Shown: positions 1 to 11,969 of the stretch, piece after piece
Numbering within the stretch: the stretch's first letter is position 1
Layout of the letters: every line of letters starts with the position of its first letter
Assembly (NCBI GenBank): GCA_009192285.1
Contig: WBVU01000004.1
Span: 3,742,001 to 3,806,000, forward strand
From: Morchella semilibera
Lineage: Eukaryota; Ascomycota; Pezizomycetes; Pezizales; Morchellaceae
Direction of reading: 5' to 3'
Length of the DNA: 64,000 bases
Made by a program: the position numbers and the translations under genes
The notes under the pieces: model-generated
What the model was told of the DNA's origin: nothing
Databases searched by the model: none
What the model saw: only the letters and a program-made list of their open reading frames with translations

Positions 1-2346
1 TGGGCGGGCCAGCAAGAACGCCGCTGGGAATGAGATTGATGGGATGATGATGGGTATGGGTGACGGCGGAGATGGTGCAGGAGGACCCGTTGTATGGTCG
101 AGAGGTGGCTTATTCGTGTGGCTCAATGGACTGGTGCGTTCAAAATTTCTTTACGGGCCCCTTGATCTTCCTCATTTGTGGAGGATGCCTCATCTAACAA
201 CTTATGAGGCCTCTAGTTGGTTGGAAGACCACAAGTGGACGACGAGGCAGTGATTGGATACCTGTACAGCAGATACAGAGAGGATATAAACACTCTCCTC
301 ATAGACTTCGTTACTGCCGTCCTCGACACCATCTCAAACGCAATACTCCGCAATGAACCTGCCAGTACTTTGTTCCTTCTCCGTTCCTTCCTAACGAATA
401 AGGTTCCTATTATACTAGCCCGTTTATCCCCGTCAACCTTCACTGCATCAGTTGCACTTACCCAAGCGCTTCTTCGGACTGATCAATCTACCCTTACCAA
501 CCTGACCCCTTCCTCTTTCGACCCATATGCCTACAACACTACTACAAACCCAGACATGATCTTCACCGGCGATCTTCCTGTTGATCTCCGTCAAGAGCTT
601 TTGTTTGCCTGTGCACTTCACGGAGTAGTTGGTGAAGAAGACATCCAAGGAATCCTCGGAGAGCTACCACTTGGAGCTTTGCCAATGACAGGAAAATATG
701 AGCTTAGCGATCTAATAAATTCGTGTATTCAAGACCCAGACCGGGTTGAGAAATTACTAGAAGAAATCGAAGGTGTTGAAGGAAACTCTGGGGCGGTGGT
801 GAGGGCTGTAGTAGAGAGAATGAGAGGCATGTGCGAGCAAAAGGAAACAATGCCCTTGAGGAATGTATGTTCCTTTTTAACAAAAAAAACTAGTAGCTTG
901 GATGTCATGCTACTTTTTGTTAAACCGGAGTATCTTCTGGAGCCGTTATGCGAGCTGTTGGACACGTGGCGATATGAAGAGGATCAGAGTAAGAGCCCCG
1001 CAATACCACCCGAAACCCCATCCTGACCTTCTATAGGTGAATATCAACCGATATATGAGGAGTTTGGCTACATCCTGCTTCTTGTCCTAACAATAATACA
1101 TCGTTACGACCTCTCTCTTTCTGATCTCTCCACATCTGGTACCCCAAATAATGATTCCTTTATTCCGCAGCTATTGCCAAGAGAAGCAACCTCTCAACGC
1201 ATTGAGAACCTAGGAAACTCAGACAAGCATGCACAACTTGGGGGATGGATCCGTGAGATCTTTGAGGGTGAAGGAATCTCCGATGGTCTTATGAGCTCAT
1301 GTAGGCCGCAAGACTTTTATAAGCTTATCCCCACATTATTCATGCAAAGTGTGTTGGCATGTGAAAAGGGTGTACTTGAACTGGATACACTTAAAGAAGG
1401 TTTTGCATTCCTTCTCGAGCCCTTTCTGCTCCCGTCCCTGGTGTGTGGGTTGGGTTGGCTGGGCAATCATCTTTGGGAGCATCATGAAGATATTACAACT
1501 CCTCTACAGATACTCCACTCTCTCTTGATTGTCCCAAATATTTCCGAGGCAGCAGAGATCCATCGAACAGTCGTTTCCATTTCTGCCCGCCAAATTGATC
1601 GTGTCCTCCGAGAACTTATCCGCCGTGGATCCACAGGGGCTCAGCAAAAGGTTGTGGAGCAGATTATAACCAGCCTTCAACCGTATACATCATTCAAACG
1701 AGCCGGTACTGCAACAAGGGATGAATTGGAGAACTGGACGCACCATGCAGGTGGCGGGGGACTGATCCAAAGTCTTGGAAGCGCATTTCAGAACCTCGTC
1801 ACCTGGAGCCAGGGCGATATCAACGTTGCTCGCCCAGCAACAACTTACACTCACCGCCTCATCCTTTCTGCATGGAGAGTTCTTGGCGCAAAGATTGTAG
1901 TCCAGGGAATTATTGGTGAGGTTGTTAAATGCCGAATGCAGGGCACCGCGCCTGGATATGCAGAGGACGTCGCAGTGTCCTTTATTCTCTCTGTCGGGGT
2001 AAGCTCTGGTGAGGATGGTAGTAACGGGCGAATGGGACTGCTAGAAGCACTACGAGCAGAAGAGGCTGAAGAGCGAGGTAGCGATAACATTAGAGCCGAG
2101 GCTGTAAGGGGTGTCCTCAGAAGGGTGGAAAGACAGATGTCGCCATTTAGCCCGGTACAGCATCATCATGCAAATGTTGGTGGGACTCAGGGAGGTGGAG
2201 ACGTGGGCGACGGAGGAGTTGGAGATGTCGAGGTAGATCTTGGCGGTGTTGATTTGGGAATGGGAGATGATATGGGTATGCTGGGTGATGGAGACTTGAT
2301 GAGTGGTGAGCTTTTGGGCGATGTTGGCGGAATGGATTTGAGTTGA
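1..2346 (+). CDS. MED5: Mediator subunit 5 (Med5/Nut1), C-terminal part
   Basis: This is a tail-module subunit of the Mediator coactivator, which links activators to RNA polymerase II in the nucleus. The gene enters from the left edge; about 737 residues are visible. Exons are 1-133, 217-988 and 1037-2346. The introns (134-216 and 989-1036) were placed by GT-AG sites that restore one frame. Conserved Med5 blocks include PLRNVCSFLTKK, SLDVMLLFVKP and, across the second splice, EDQ/EYQPIYEEFG. The last ~60 residues form a Gly/Asp/Met-rich acidic tail. A similar Gly/Met/Asp stretch lies near the left edge (about 38-85) and looks like a lineage insertion. Identification is from recalled family conservation. 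The amino-terminal half is outside the window. Confidence 0.88.
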
Positions 2347-3153
2347 TATATGAGGCGGTGAGCGCTATTTGTGTTTCTTATTTCAACGCTAAGGTTTGTT
2401 TATTGAGAGTGGTTTTAATTTTGTATTGGTATCTAAAAAATGATACCCTCGTGGAAATTCCCTGTGGTAATACTTTAAACCCTAAAGTCGCCACCTCCGA
2501 CCGACCCTAACCCAAGAACCCCGTCCGAACCATATATATTGGTCATGAAAGATCACTCGGTATCAATAACTCAGCCGTTGTTGTAATGCGTGCCTAGGAG
2601 ACAACCATTGTGCCTAGGACTATTCTCCGGTACAGATGTCACTACCATGAGGACACAGTACGCCTCACCCTCTAGCATATAAGATCGTATTGTCCAGTCC
2701 TAAGATTACAAAAACCGCAACCTCATTGTGAGGACTATTTCTTACACTGTGATAGTAATAATAAATAATAATAATGCTGCCAATTTCGTAAACCTCTATG
2801 ACCTACGCCGGCGGACTAATATGATGGTATTCCCATGCTCAAAGGATGTGTTTGAGTAACAGCTAGTGAGAAACAATCCAAATCTTGGTATCGCAATCGA
2901 TAGTTCGTGACCGTTAGCCCTTTATCATGACGGGCTAGAGTCAACAAACAGCCCGCCCAGCCTTGATAATATACTAGCCTTGGCAGCTATAAACTGACAC
3001 CGTTTCTTGGGTACTCCCGACATTCTATATTATAATTGATTGGAGCTGACGTTACTTTTACTTGCGTTAGTAACTAAAGATCTAGTCCTTTGAACTACAT
3101 GCATTTTCGATCCGTACATCTATCCAATAAACAAAAACCGCCGTCGAAGCGTA
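2347..3153. other. intergenic, AT-rich
   Basis: About 0.8 kb between the 3' end of MED5 and the 3' end of a convergent gene. I see no coding frame. It contains a short (AATAAT)-type run near 2757-2775 and one copy of the dispersed 18-bp motif at 2543-2560. Confidence 0.6.
2543..2560 (+). repeat. 18-bp dispersed motif copy
   Basis: Reads TCATGAAAGATCACTCGG; fits TCAY-N6-TCACTCG. Confidence 0.55.
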
Positions 3154-4251
3154 TTACACCCCGTAAAGCATCATCTTGTTTCCATCCGCATCATAAATAC
3201 ATGTCTGCCTAAACTCCAGAGTATCACTATTGCGCTGTTGCTCATCTATATTGTCTTTCCCGCTTGCACCCTGGAACGACCCGCCAATATCGCTCTGAAA
3301 GCGAGGAGATGTTTTCGCCCAAGCCTGTTCTGGCGACATTGGTTCCGGTAATGGGCAAACATCAGAAGCTGACATGTAAAACGGCACTTTGGGGCTTTCG
3401 TATTCATTAGCTAGTGACGGCAGCGCCTTGTCTAAAGAGCCAGAGTAGCAGTGTCGAGATTCTGGAATATGTATTGCGATAGGCTTAACCCTACAGATAG
3501 AAACGGCTTTAGGCCAATTAGGTCCGGAGCTCGTATCTTGTGGGTCAGAGGCTGCTACACTGTTTAACGTATATTTGCCATCTGAGCCTGGTGTGATGAG
3601 AGGGATCGACTCTCTTGTTGCCCTCTGGGAGTTGAACATAGGGCTATTACTTGAAGGGGTTGTAGGCTGAGAGTGTGCACCCTGTGAACTAGGAGCTATA
3701 CCACCCGGTATGTATTTTCCCTCCGAATTTGGTGAAATGAGAGGGATCGGCCCTCCATGAGATTTAAAGCTAGGGCTGCGTCTTTCCTGTGAATATGGTA
3801 GAATTTTCGAAGCCGGGCCTGCGGGAGAGGCGGGTTTAGTGGGCCCAAACCCATTCACATACGTGATCGATGAGCTACAGCTGGGGGTAAGATTCTTATG
3901 CGGGCATGTGTTTCCACAAGTAGTAGCCACAGATGCGGGGCTCCTGTTCGGCAGCTGTGGTGGGGGAAACTGATACTTCTCTACGCCTGCGAGTTTATGC
4001 CTGTATCTTAATCTCCATGCGGAAACTCCTAGCCCCGTCAAGCTGAATATAACAAAGATAGCTGAGAGGCCTAGCCAGAGGGTGTTTAGGAAGCCTTTTT
4101 GGTTGCTGAAGCCGAGGACTGTGCCGTCTGGGTCAGTGTAGAAGATTCGGAAGATTGCGATCGAGAGGCTATTAGTGAAGAGTAGCAAGAAGATGTAGAG
4201 GTGGAGGTTTGGGAGCGCCATTTCGTATGCGGTAGGAGTGGATGAGTGCAC
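3154..4251 (-). CDS. hypothetical two-pass membrane protein with internal repeats
   Basis: Single-exon gene of 365 residues; I do not recognise a family. Two hydrophobic segments near residues 15-38 and 55-80 should anchor the N-terminal region. The long remainder is Pro/Ser-rich and probably cytosolic. A degenerate repeat occurs twice, built on IPLI(S/T)PxSxGKY (about residues 168-181 and 216-229). This may be a short linear binding motif. A cluster with HKxxTPSC and two CxxxC-like cysteines lies near residue 112. An internal Met at 4221 (MALPNL) is an equally good start, because the first ten residues are not hydrophobic. No intron is needed. Coding status rests on length, the hydrophobic pattern and the repeats. 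Confidence 0.6.
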   Translation of the reverse strand: MHSSTPTAYEMALPNLHLYIFLLLFTNSLSIAIFRIFYTDPDGTVLGFSNQKGFLNTLWLGLSAIFVIFSLTGLGVSAWRLRYRHKLAGVEKYQFPPPQLPNRSPASVATTCGNTCPHKNLTPSCSSSITYVNGFGPTKPASPAGPASKILPYSQERRSPSFKSHGGPIPLISPNSEGKYIPGGIAPSSQGAHSQPTTPSSNSPMFNSQRATRESIPLITPGSDGKYTLNSVAASDPQDTSSGPNWPKAVSICRVKPIAIHIPESRHCYSGSLDKALPSLANEYESPKVPFYMSASDVCPLPEPMSPEQAWAKTSPRFQSDIGGSFQGASGKDNIDEQQRNSDTLEFRQTCIYDADGNKMMLYGV

Positions 4252-5750
4252 GCATGGGCAAGTGGTTGGGTGTGATTGGTGGACGGGGTGGGGTGGGGTT
4301 GTGATCGTGAAAGATGGCGGGCGTTGGAGTTATTGTATGTTTCTGGGTTTCGAGATGGAGATGACACATTCACTGGTAGTCTTCTGGATGATAGAATTTA
4401 ACATTTAACTGTCAGGTTGATCATGGATCCCAAGGGGGAAAGGCCATCAGGTCATGCAGCTTATCGTAGAAATCTGTGTAAAAATAACTACCGAATTAGT
4501 AAACATAGAAATCTTTAGTTTATTACATTTACCATAGGGGGCCCGTAGTCAACAAATATAACCGATCACACAAACCCTCCTTATCTCGGAATTTTTTACG
4601 AATATACCGGTGATCTACATGATACCGAAAAGATTATCCAGCCCGTACACTGATATATAGTGCCCGAACTTGCACGGTTGTGATCATGGCATATCACTCG
4701 GGCGAATGAACCCCGCAGTTTTTTTTTAATTCATTTGTATCCAGCCCTTCGGCTATGACAATATCACACAAAACCCCAGGACTACCCTCGCAACCTCCGC
4801 CAAAACATCAAAGAAGAACACAAAGGAAAACCAGCCGAAATCAATCTATCGCCCTCTCTCGCCTGTCCAGTTACTCATTCTCAAGATCTCCCCATCCCCA
4901 ATTAAGTTCCTTTTCTCTTTCCGCTTCCTCTTGGTCCACCTCGCCTAGCCCCTGCCTATGCTTCGTCCATTGCTTCCACATCTCTACCGCTTTTTAACCC
5001 CACAGTTTTGTGAAGAGAACGAGACTTGACTGACTACAATACAAGAGAGGTGTCTTATGTACCCATACAAGACAGTCACATGTGTGCACCGGAAAAAAAG
5101 TTCTAGGCACTTTAGTTGACTATGCTCGGAAGCAACCAATATTACAACATACAGTGATATGTATACTATGGCTTTCAAACCCGGGGTGCTGCGACTGCGG
5201 GTTCGGCACGTCTGTAGTTTTTTTTTTCAGATCTTTAAGATATATCAAGGGAATCTATCATTGATAATACTGCTATTTGATACCAAAACAAACAACCACA
5301 TACACAGATGTATTTTTGCTCTCAGTGCATCACATTCCGATTTACTTCCCGTTCCCTATGTGTCTCGAGGACAGCTAAGTAACGGGGGCGAGCTCCCTCA
5401 AAAACGTCTAGAAAGGCCTTAATGGCTTATAGGCCGGTTATCTGCATGAAAACCATCCTCATAGTAAGATCCAGAAAACCTGAATCCATTTTTCAGGTCA
5501 ATGATATATACGGAAAACTTGAACCATATTTGCGGCTTTGGCCTTTTAATACCGCAATACGTGGACGGCCGAGCTTGAATCAAACCTACAATTAATTCAT
5601 GCGGAGATTTCAATATCTTGATACATCAACCTCCTTACATATAAACGTACTCCATGGTATGAACTCATCAAACTCACATTAGCTTCAATTCGCGCTATAA
5701 ACGCTTCACCAAAAAAATAATACCAAAAAAAATTACGCATTCTCTCCAAG
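4252..5750. other. intergenic, 1.5 kb
   Basis: Divergent region between the membrane-protein gene (leftward) and a RING gene (rightward), so it should hold both promoters. It has one 18-bp motif copy at 4684-4701 and poly-T tracts near 4720 and 5218. Small open frames such as 4755-4997 lack codon bias or homology I can recognise. Confidence 0.5.
4684..4701 (+). repeat. 18-bp dispersed motif copy
   Basis: Reads TCATGGCATATCACTCGG, one of the copies closest to the majority sequence. Confidence 0.6.
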
Positions 5751-6308
5751 ATGAGCAATAACACTACTACAGGCAGTAGTGGCAGCAGCGCCAACTCACA
5801 GCCCACCCGCAGAAACACCAGGTCGTCCCCAAACCGCCAACACGGCCCCAGAGACTTCATAGACCTAATCGTCGACTACCTTCACCCCGAGACCCCGCAT
5901 GACCCCCCCGCCTCCCCCGCCTCTTCAGCCTCCTCAGCCTCAGAGACCGATCTCCCTGCGGCCCTCTTCTGCGCCATGTGCAGTCGCCGTGAGAACAAAG
6001 TCCTCTTTACCGTATGCGGCCATCGTGCCTGCATTAGCTGCACCAAGCGGCTGTGGAACTCGACCCGGAATATAAATCCTGGGCACTTGAGTCAGTATAA
6101 CCCGCGGCCTATTTCATTCCCTTGCCCGTTTTGTAGGCTGGGGGTGGTGTGGGTGAGGGATGACTTGAGAGCCGATCCTGAGTTAGGTGGGGTCCCAACG
6201 CCGGCGGGGGAGGGGGAGAGGGGGACGAGGATTGTAGAGTGGACGTTGAAGGCTCCGAGGGCGGCGAGGGAGCGACTTGAGATGGATAAGAATGCAACGC
6301 AGGTATGA
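5751..6308 (+). CDS. small RING-finger protein (copy 1)
   Basis: Single-exon protein of 185 residues. A C3HC4 RING finger is complete: Cys74, Cys77, Cys89, His91, Cys94, Cys97, Cys125 and Cys128, with the core CGHRACISC. RING domains bind two zinc ions and usually act as E3 ubiquitin ligases; ligase activity here is inferred. The N-terminus is a low-complexity Ser/Asn/Thr stretch followed by a (PASSAS)-like run. The C-terminal ~55 residues are charged. The gap between the sixth and seventh zinc ligands is long (27 residues). A paralogue with the same ligand spacing and flanking motifs (RREN, CTKRLWNS, PISFPCPFCR) lies at 22104-22676 on the other strand. The start is the first ATG in frame, after an A-rich leader. 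Confidence 0.8.
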   Translation: MSNNTTTGSSGSSANSQPTRRNTRSSPNRQHGPRDFIDLIVDYLHPETPHDPPASPASSASSASETDLPAALFCAMCSRRENKVLFTVCGHRACISCTKRLWNSTRNINPGHLSQYNPRPISFPCPFCRLGVVWVRDDLRADPELGGVPTPAGEGERGTRIVEWTLKAPRAARERLEMDKNATQV

Positions 6309-7125
6309 TATGAGTTTGATTTGGTGAGGATGCAGTTGTGGGGTGCCTGCTAACGGGTGTGAGTCCAGGCGGGGCCTGGGGGAACGGGGGGATCAGGCGG
6401 ATCAGGAGCAGGCCGGAGTTTTTGGCAAGTATTTACAAATATTGGCCGGATATGATTATTCATATTTTAGCTGAGGGCCTGGAATTGAGCACACGGCTAG
6501 AATATTTAGAATATAGCAGTTGGTATTTCGGAGTGATTGATAGAAGGTAAGTATATGCCTCCCACAGACTGCAGTCGGAAAGTATTTCTTCTGGTGGCAG
6601 TTCTATCATCCATGCATGATAGGTTTATGGAAGGGTGTTTAGACTAGAATAAAAAGAATGAAAGAGAGAGGTTAGAAGAATAAAGTTAGACCCTATCCAA
6701 TTGCAAGCAATTTCCTATAATATAATACCAAGCACTGTGGTTGAGACATGGGCTGTCGAGAGAGGTAATCTGTCCATCAGGATGTTTTTATGCATATATA
6801 TGGCCAACAGAACTGCTGTCACTGTATGCAAGGATGCTATTCGTGCCCTCCCATTTCATAAGCTCCGTTGTATAGAATCATAAACGAACTTTCGGGGAGC
6901 GGCTCTTTCTGAAACTTTCCAATACCCGCCCCGAAAAGTTAGGAAGAAACTGTACTATATTAATTGTTCGTTTTACACTAGGGCCTATATTAACCTAGAA
7001 CCCTCATATAAACCTTTCTTGAACTTTGATGTCCTAATAAATTGAGGTTTTAGTGTGAACCACGAGGGTACTATCTACCTATATGTGCTACCTTATATCT
7101 ATATATCCTTTCAATCTTTGAATGA
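6309..7125. other. intergenic, 0.8 kb
   Basis: Lies between the 3' ends of the RING gene and the convergent NmrA-like gene. I see only short AT-rich runs and no coding signal. Confidence 0.5.
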
Positions 7126-8260
7126 CTACAAGGATCTACTCCAATCTTGCGACTCAAAATATTCCTTAGTACCCTTCATCTCAACTATTCCAAGGTCCCT
7201 TGGCGACAAAGCCTCTACCTTGCCTAAACTCTTACCATACTTCTCCCACAGTTTGAACATACTAGCTATCTCTAGTCCTACCTTTCCATGCAGCTCCCCA
7301 TACGATTCCTCAGTGACCTGAATGTACTTTGAACGATCCTGTACACCCGCAGCCTCCGCCCATAATTTGACCATCTGGCCAATGGTGAGATTCTCGCCGC
7401 TCACGGCTAAGACGTACTTCCCATTCAGGGTCTTTTCCGGCTGTGCTAGAATCGCAGAAACGATTGGTCCCAGGTCGCTCGCATGATCGATGAACGGTAC
7501 AGGCGTATCAGAAGGGATTGGAAGGAGGTATGCATAGGTCGTTTCCCCGCCATTAATCTACTCATCGTTAGCCGGCCGTTCGTAACAAATTGCAAAGGAA
7601 AGAAAAACACCTACAAGCTTGGTGACCGATACCACTGGCCAATGGAAGTTTTGCAAATAATACCCAATCCAAATAAATGTTGTCTTAGGCAACAAGGCCG
7701 AATCCTTGATATACTGGTCTACATCATCCTTCCCATCGAAGTGCGGAACCGAGATGTTGCCGCCCTTGTGCTTCGATGATTGTAACGTGGACCAGATGAA
7801 GTGCTCCAGAGTGGGTATTTCGAGTGCTGCGTCCACGATATTCTTTCCTTGTTTGGTTTCCAGGGCTTGTGCTTCCAGGGCACTAAGGCCACCAAAAAAA
7901 GGCGCCCAAAAATCGGTGACAGCAAAAATGGCGTTTGCATTCTGTTAGTCAGTTAGTAACGTTTTCCATGCTACACGAATGTTGGGATATACTTGGAAAG
8001 CACTGATGAGGGATGCTTTATCATTCAAATCACCTTGGACCACTTCGATGCCCTGTTGCGCCAGAGCAAGTGCTTTAGAGGAAGTGGGGTCTCGGGTTAT
8101 AGCACGAATTTTGTAAGTGCGCTGGGCGAGGAGAGTAGTTACTATAGCTCCGCCCTATTTGTTTTGTGTGAAATTGTTAATGCTATTTACTTATAGTCGA
8201 AACTGAGATGGTGTGACCTACCTGCCCGCCAGTTGCTCCAAGTACTGCGATTGTCTTCAT
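7126..8260 (-). CDS. NmrA-like NAD(P)-binding protein
   Basis: Four exons (8260-8222, 8154-7993, 7941-7615, 7557-7126) encode 319 residues. Introns of 67, 51 and 57 bp all have GT-AG ends and keep the frame. The product begins MKTIAVLGATGGQGG: the glycine-rich dinucleotide-binding loop (residues 8-15) of atypical short-chain dehydrogenases of the NmrA/HSCARG group. The first intron falls inside this loop. Later family-typical blocks are ITRDPTS, VVQGDLND, FIWSTLQS, WIGYYLQN and PVPFIDHASDLG. These proteins sense NADP/NAD redox state or act as reductases; the ligand cannot be told from sequence. The length is normal for the family and no key residue is missing. Confidence 0.85.
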
Positions 8261-8600
8261 TTTTGGAATGAGATGAGTTGATATTTGAGTTTTGGGTGAT
8301 GCTTAAATGTGAGATCTAGCTGATAGGATGTTTTTTCTCTACTTCTGATCTTCCTTGAACCCTCTTATATATGTTTCCCCGCGACGCCAGAAAGCGTTCA
8401 CGATACCTCGGGGCCCTTCGTCTTGCGATTTGAAATCCGTTGATGTATAATACTCCGCTAAATCCGTATCTCAGCCCACGAACTTGGTATACTAATTCTG
8501 CATTTGTAAGTCATAATGTAGTTTCCAGAAGTATTATTACAATTAGGTATTCAAAAAGTGTATTTATAATCTAACAGAGCCAATGTTTCTTATAGCTACA

Positions 8601-8708
8601 TGTACAGCGGTAGGTAATAAGTGATGGAACACAGCAGTACCTAATTTGTAAAACACCACCAACGCTTGTGCCGAGTGCGTTCCATCACTTATTACCTGTC
8701 GCTGTACA
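8601..8708. repeat. 108-bp hairpin (foldback) element
   Basis: The 30-bp arm 8601-8630 matches the reverse complement of 8679-8708 at 28 of 30 positions, with a 48-bp loop. It starts next to a TACATGTA octamer. It has the size and shape of a miniature inverted-repeat element or a small-RNA precursor. I found no sequence relative in the window. Confidence 0.7.
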
Positions 8709-11700
8709 TATCTAACGTCGGCTGCCCCAGCTGACAAATCTAGTCTTTAACTACATGTATGTAATCATGTCCTCGATCCTCGGCAAGCAGCTCGATTACT
8801 TGGTGTCTGCACACAACCCACTGTGATTTGACAAATACATGTAGGTGCTTGCAATTGCTTAATTCTGCCTAAACTTAAGCGCGACAATATAAAATTTACG
8901 AAATAGTTCGATCTCCAGCAGCAGCTGAAAGTGCTGTATCTTTAAATAAAGTACTGATCAAGGTTGTCTTCGAGCTTCAGCCCCGTGGATTCATTAAACT
9001 TTATGTGGCGGGTATTTTAATGCCTGCAATGATGCACTATCGATGCTTCTCACTTATGTATGTAGTAACGATCGAATGGCCACAATATAAGCTCGTTTAC
9101 ATGTAAGTAGGTACATGTATGTAGCTATGGTACTATAGCTAGTACTTTCCTGACGTTTGGAAAATGGACCACTATTGCATACCATACTAAATTTTGGACT
9201 TGGCGCGTATTTGTATGGCATGCAATAGGGGACTACGAGTAGTGGCTTCAGTGGGGGTTCGGTTATAGTTAATTCCATTATATGTACATGCATGTAGGTA
9301 TGTACCCAGGCAGCAGCCCTACGAGCCGTTTCTCTAGATAGAGTGTTGTGCAGTTCGTTGGTGTCTGTGCCTCAATTGTCAATCTAAGACTATCAGGGGC
9401 GCCGTATAGTAGTGCGTATACCATCCGCGTGTAATCTACCGATAGTCATCCGATGGGTTATTCGACCCCCAAGGTTTGTAGATTCGAAAAGTATACCTCT
9501 CACTTACATGTATATACCTAACAGCTATTAGAATTTCTAGCAGCACAGTCGGCGAGGTGCAGGAATTCCACAACAGCAATTATTATCGAGCTATAGAGTA
9601 TATATCAATACCATAAGCCGAGAACACGAACCCTCCCCCCAACCCCCAACCCCCAACTCTTCAACCCCTAGTACTTTTGAAACAGAAACCCTGACTCAGG
9701 GTCGAGGTTCTTGTGATCGTGGCCGAACTAGAATTGTAGGTACACGGGATCGATTCCCAGTGCCTTTCGAGGCTGAGTTGGGTTTTTGTATGGTGGGGGT
9801 CCGAGCACTAAGTACTTTCACGGTATGACATCCACTCTACCCTTCAGCTTAAGTTATGAGGCCGGCTGTGGGGACTATATTTTCTTACTCATGGTATACT
9901 CCATCTGAGGACGTTTATGAGTAAGTCCTGAGGTTTATATAATTTATCGAGTAAAATCTACACAATATATTTGACTCAATCCCTTCACACTCATGAATCA
10001 AAGCTAGCTATGAACTTTCTCAACCCCATCACATACAAATTTGGTTAGCTGGCAGGTAATGAGTGTGAGGGATAGTGATCTTCAGTCCCATGAATCCAAT
10101 TGGGTCTATAACTACCGCACTAAACCTCCAGAGATATCCCAAAGCTTAGCATTTACATTACCCGCAGACGTTGCGGTGAGCTTATGGTTATAGTTAAGCT
10201 TACAGGGAAATGCGTGGAGTGCAGAGGCGCTAGCTGCGGATCTGGGGTGGACAACTATCGAAGATATGTAAGTACCCCCAGATACATGTATTTATCATTC
10301 ATGGTGCTGTAACTTCATATTCAGTTAGATAATATCGGTAACCTTACTTTCTGTCTCTATTGTCCCCTGTAGTAGTAACTGTTGCCTTGGATAGCCAAAA
10401 ATCAGAGCTGAACTAGTCCTGGCCGGTAATAGTTAGACTGTTAATCCTAGACCATTCAACATTAAAACTAGACCAGGCATTAGTCTGCATGGGTTGAACA
10501 TATAGCTCAGATATCTATACGAGCCAGGGGAAAGTACATACTTGTATTGAGTCATGATCCAGCACTCAAGTCGGAGCATATGTACCTTACCGCGGAGGAT
10601 GAAAGAGAGAGAACGGATGCCTGGGCCTAACGTGTGAAGAGCATAGCTCCATAAGTTCTGCAAAGATAGAACTTGTAGATAGCTAATTCTGTGAGGTAGG
10701 TTAAGAAGAGGCATATCTGGGGCGGTGGTGAGGGTTAGTCACGGCCCTGCAGAAAAAGATGCACTTTGTCCTTTTTAGAAGCAATGTTTTCTATCTCCTC
10801 CGCAAGCCATCGTCTTAGCAAAGCATCTATAACCAAGCTTTGCTATAGCACTAATTCAGATGCATGTGCCTGGTTCTTGAAGACACAAGACTAGAGTGCA
10901 TATGTACATGTAGTACTCTGGGTGCACATCGTCCTCGTGATATGGGTCTACCTACATACATAGCTAGAGAACCGACGAAGATTGGAGCCCCTCAGCCAAA
11001 TTGCGGGGCAAATACGGATGAACCGCCACAAACATGGAACATAACAGATCCCGATATATACAGTATGGTGCCGGCCAATAATCGACCGGCCAGGCGCGCA
11101 AAATGCAGGCCAAAAATAGCCAAGACCTTTATTCCGTGATATCCGATGGGGGAGCCCGACAGCACTCGGTGAGTGCAAAAATTCGGTATTTTCTAGGGCT
11201 CGTTACAGTAATTAAAGGACAGTAGAGTTTCCGTAACCGTAGCAACTCTCTACGCGCTCCAGCAGCCGATAACCCCTCGAATTTGTAGTTTAGGGGGTTA
11301 GAGCTAGCCAGTAGTAGGCTTCAGACCATGTAGCCATCCGACACTGCTAATATACGCCTGTATGGGGCTAGGATTAGACACAGCCACACATGTACATGCA
11401 AAAAGAATATTGGGTAGATTCACCGGCGCGCTTTTCGGATGGTTCGGCATTTGAAGGCTATGTGGTATCAGAAGTTCGTATGTATTAGGCTTGAGATTTT
11501 GTTTTGATTGACCACTGAAAACCCCAAACGCCTAGGCACCACAAACCCATTAGAGTAAGCATGAGCCATTCCCTGTCCATAGTCGAGCAATAGAGTAAAT
11601 ATGTATTCACATCTACGTACTTTTACCACTGCGTACAGCAGCTCCTCATCTCCCCAAAGAAAAAAAAGCTCAGCATACGTAAATGTGTATCTAGTGATTG

Positions 11701-11951
11701 GACAGCGGCAGAGACAGACGGACATAATTACCCGATTATCCACGTTCAAGCGGTTACTAATCCATTGAGTAGATCTATAGAGTTGAACGCTCGGTGAGTC
11801 AGCTCCAGTGTGTGGTTACATCGGCGCGGAGTAATCGGCTCTTTATGTTTAGATTTCGATGTACGCAGATGCGGATGCGGATACATACATTCAAGTGCGT
11901 GGAATTGCCAAGCCCATAGGTCTCAGAGGCTTAAATGATCTGATTAGATAA

Positions 11952-11969
11952 TCGAGTGAGAGTTTATGA
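11952..11969 (-). repeat. 18-bp dispersed motif copy
   Basis: Reads TCATAAACTCTCACTCGA on the minus strand and fits TCAY-N6-TCACTCG exactly. Confidence 0.55.

Noticed and set aside
9690-9790. Possible tRNA-like box B (GGATCGATTCCC)
   Set aside because: I could not fold an acceptor stem, D arm and anticodon arm around it.
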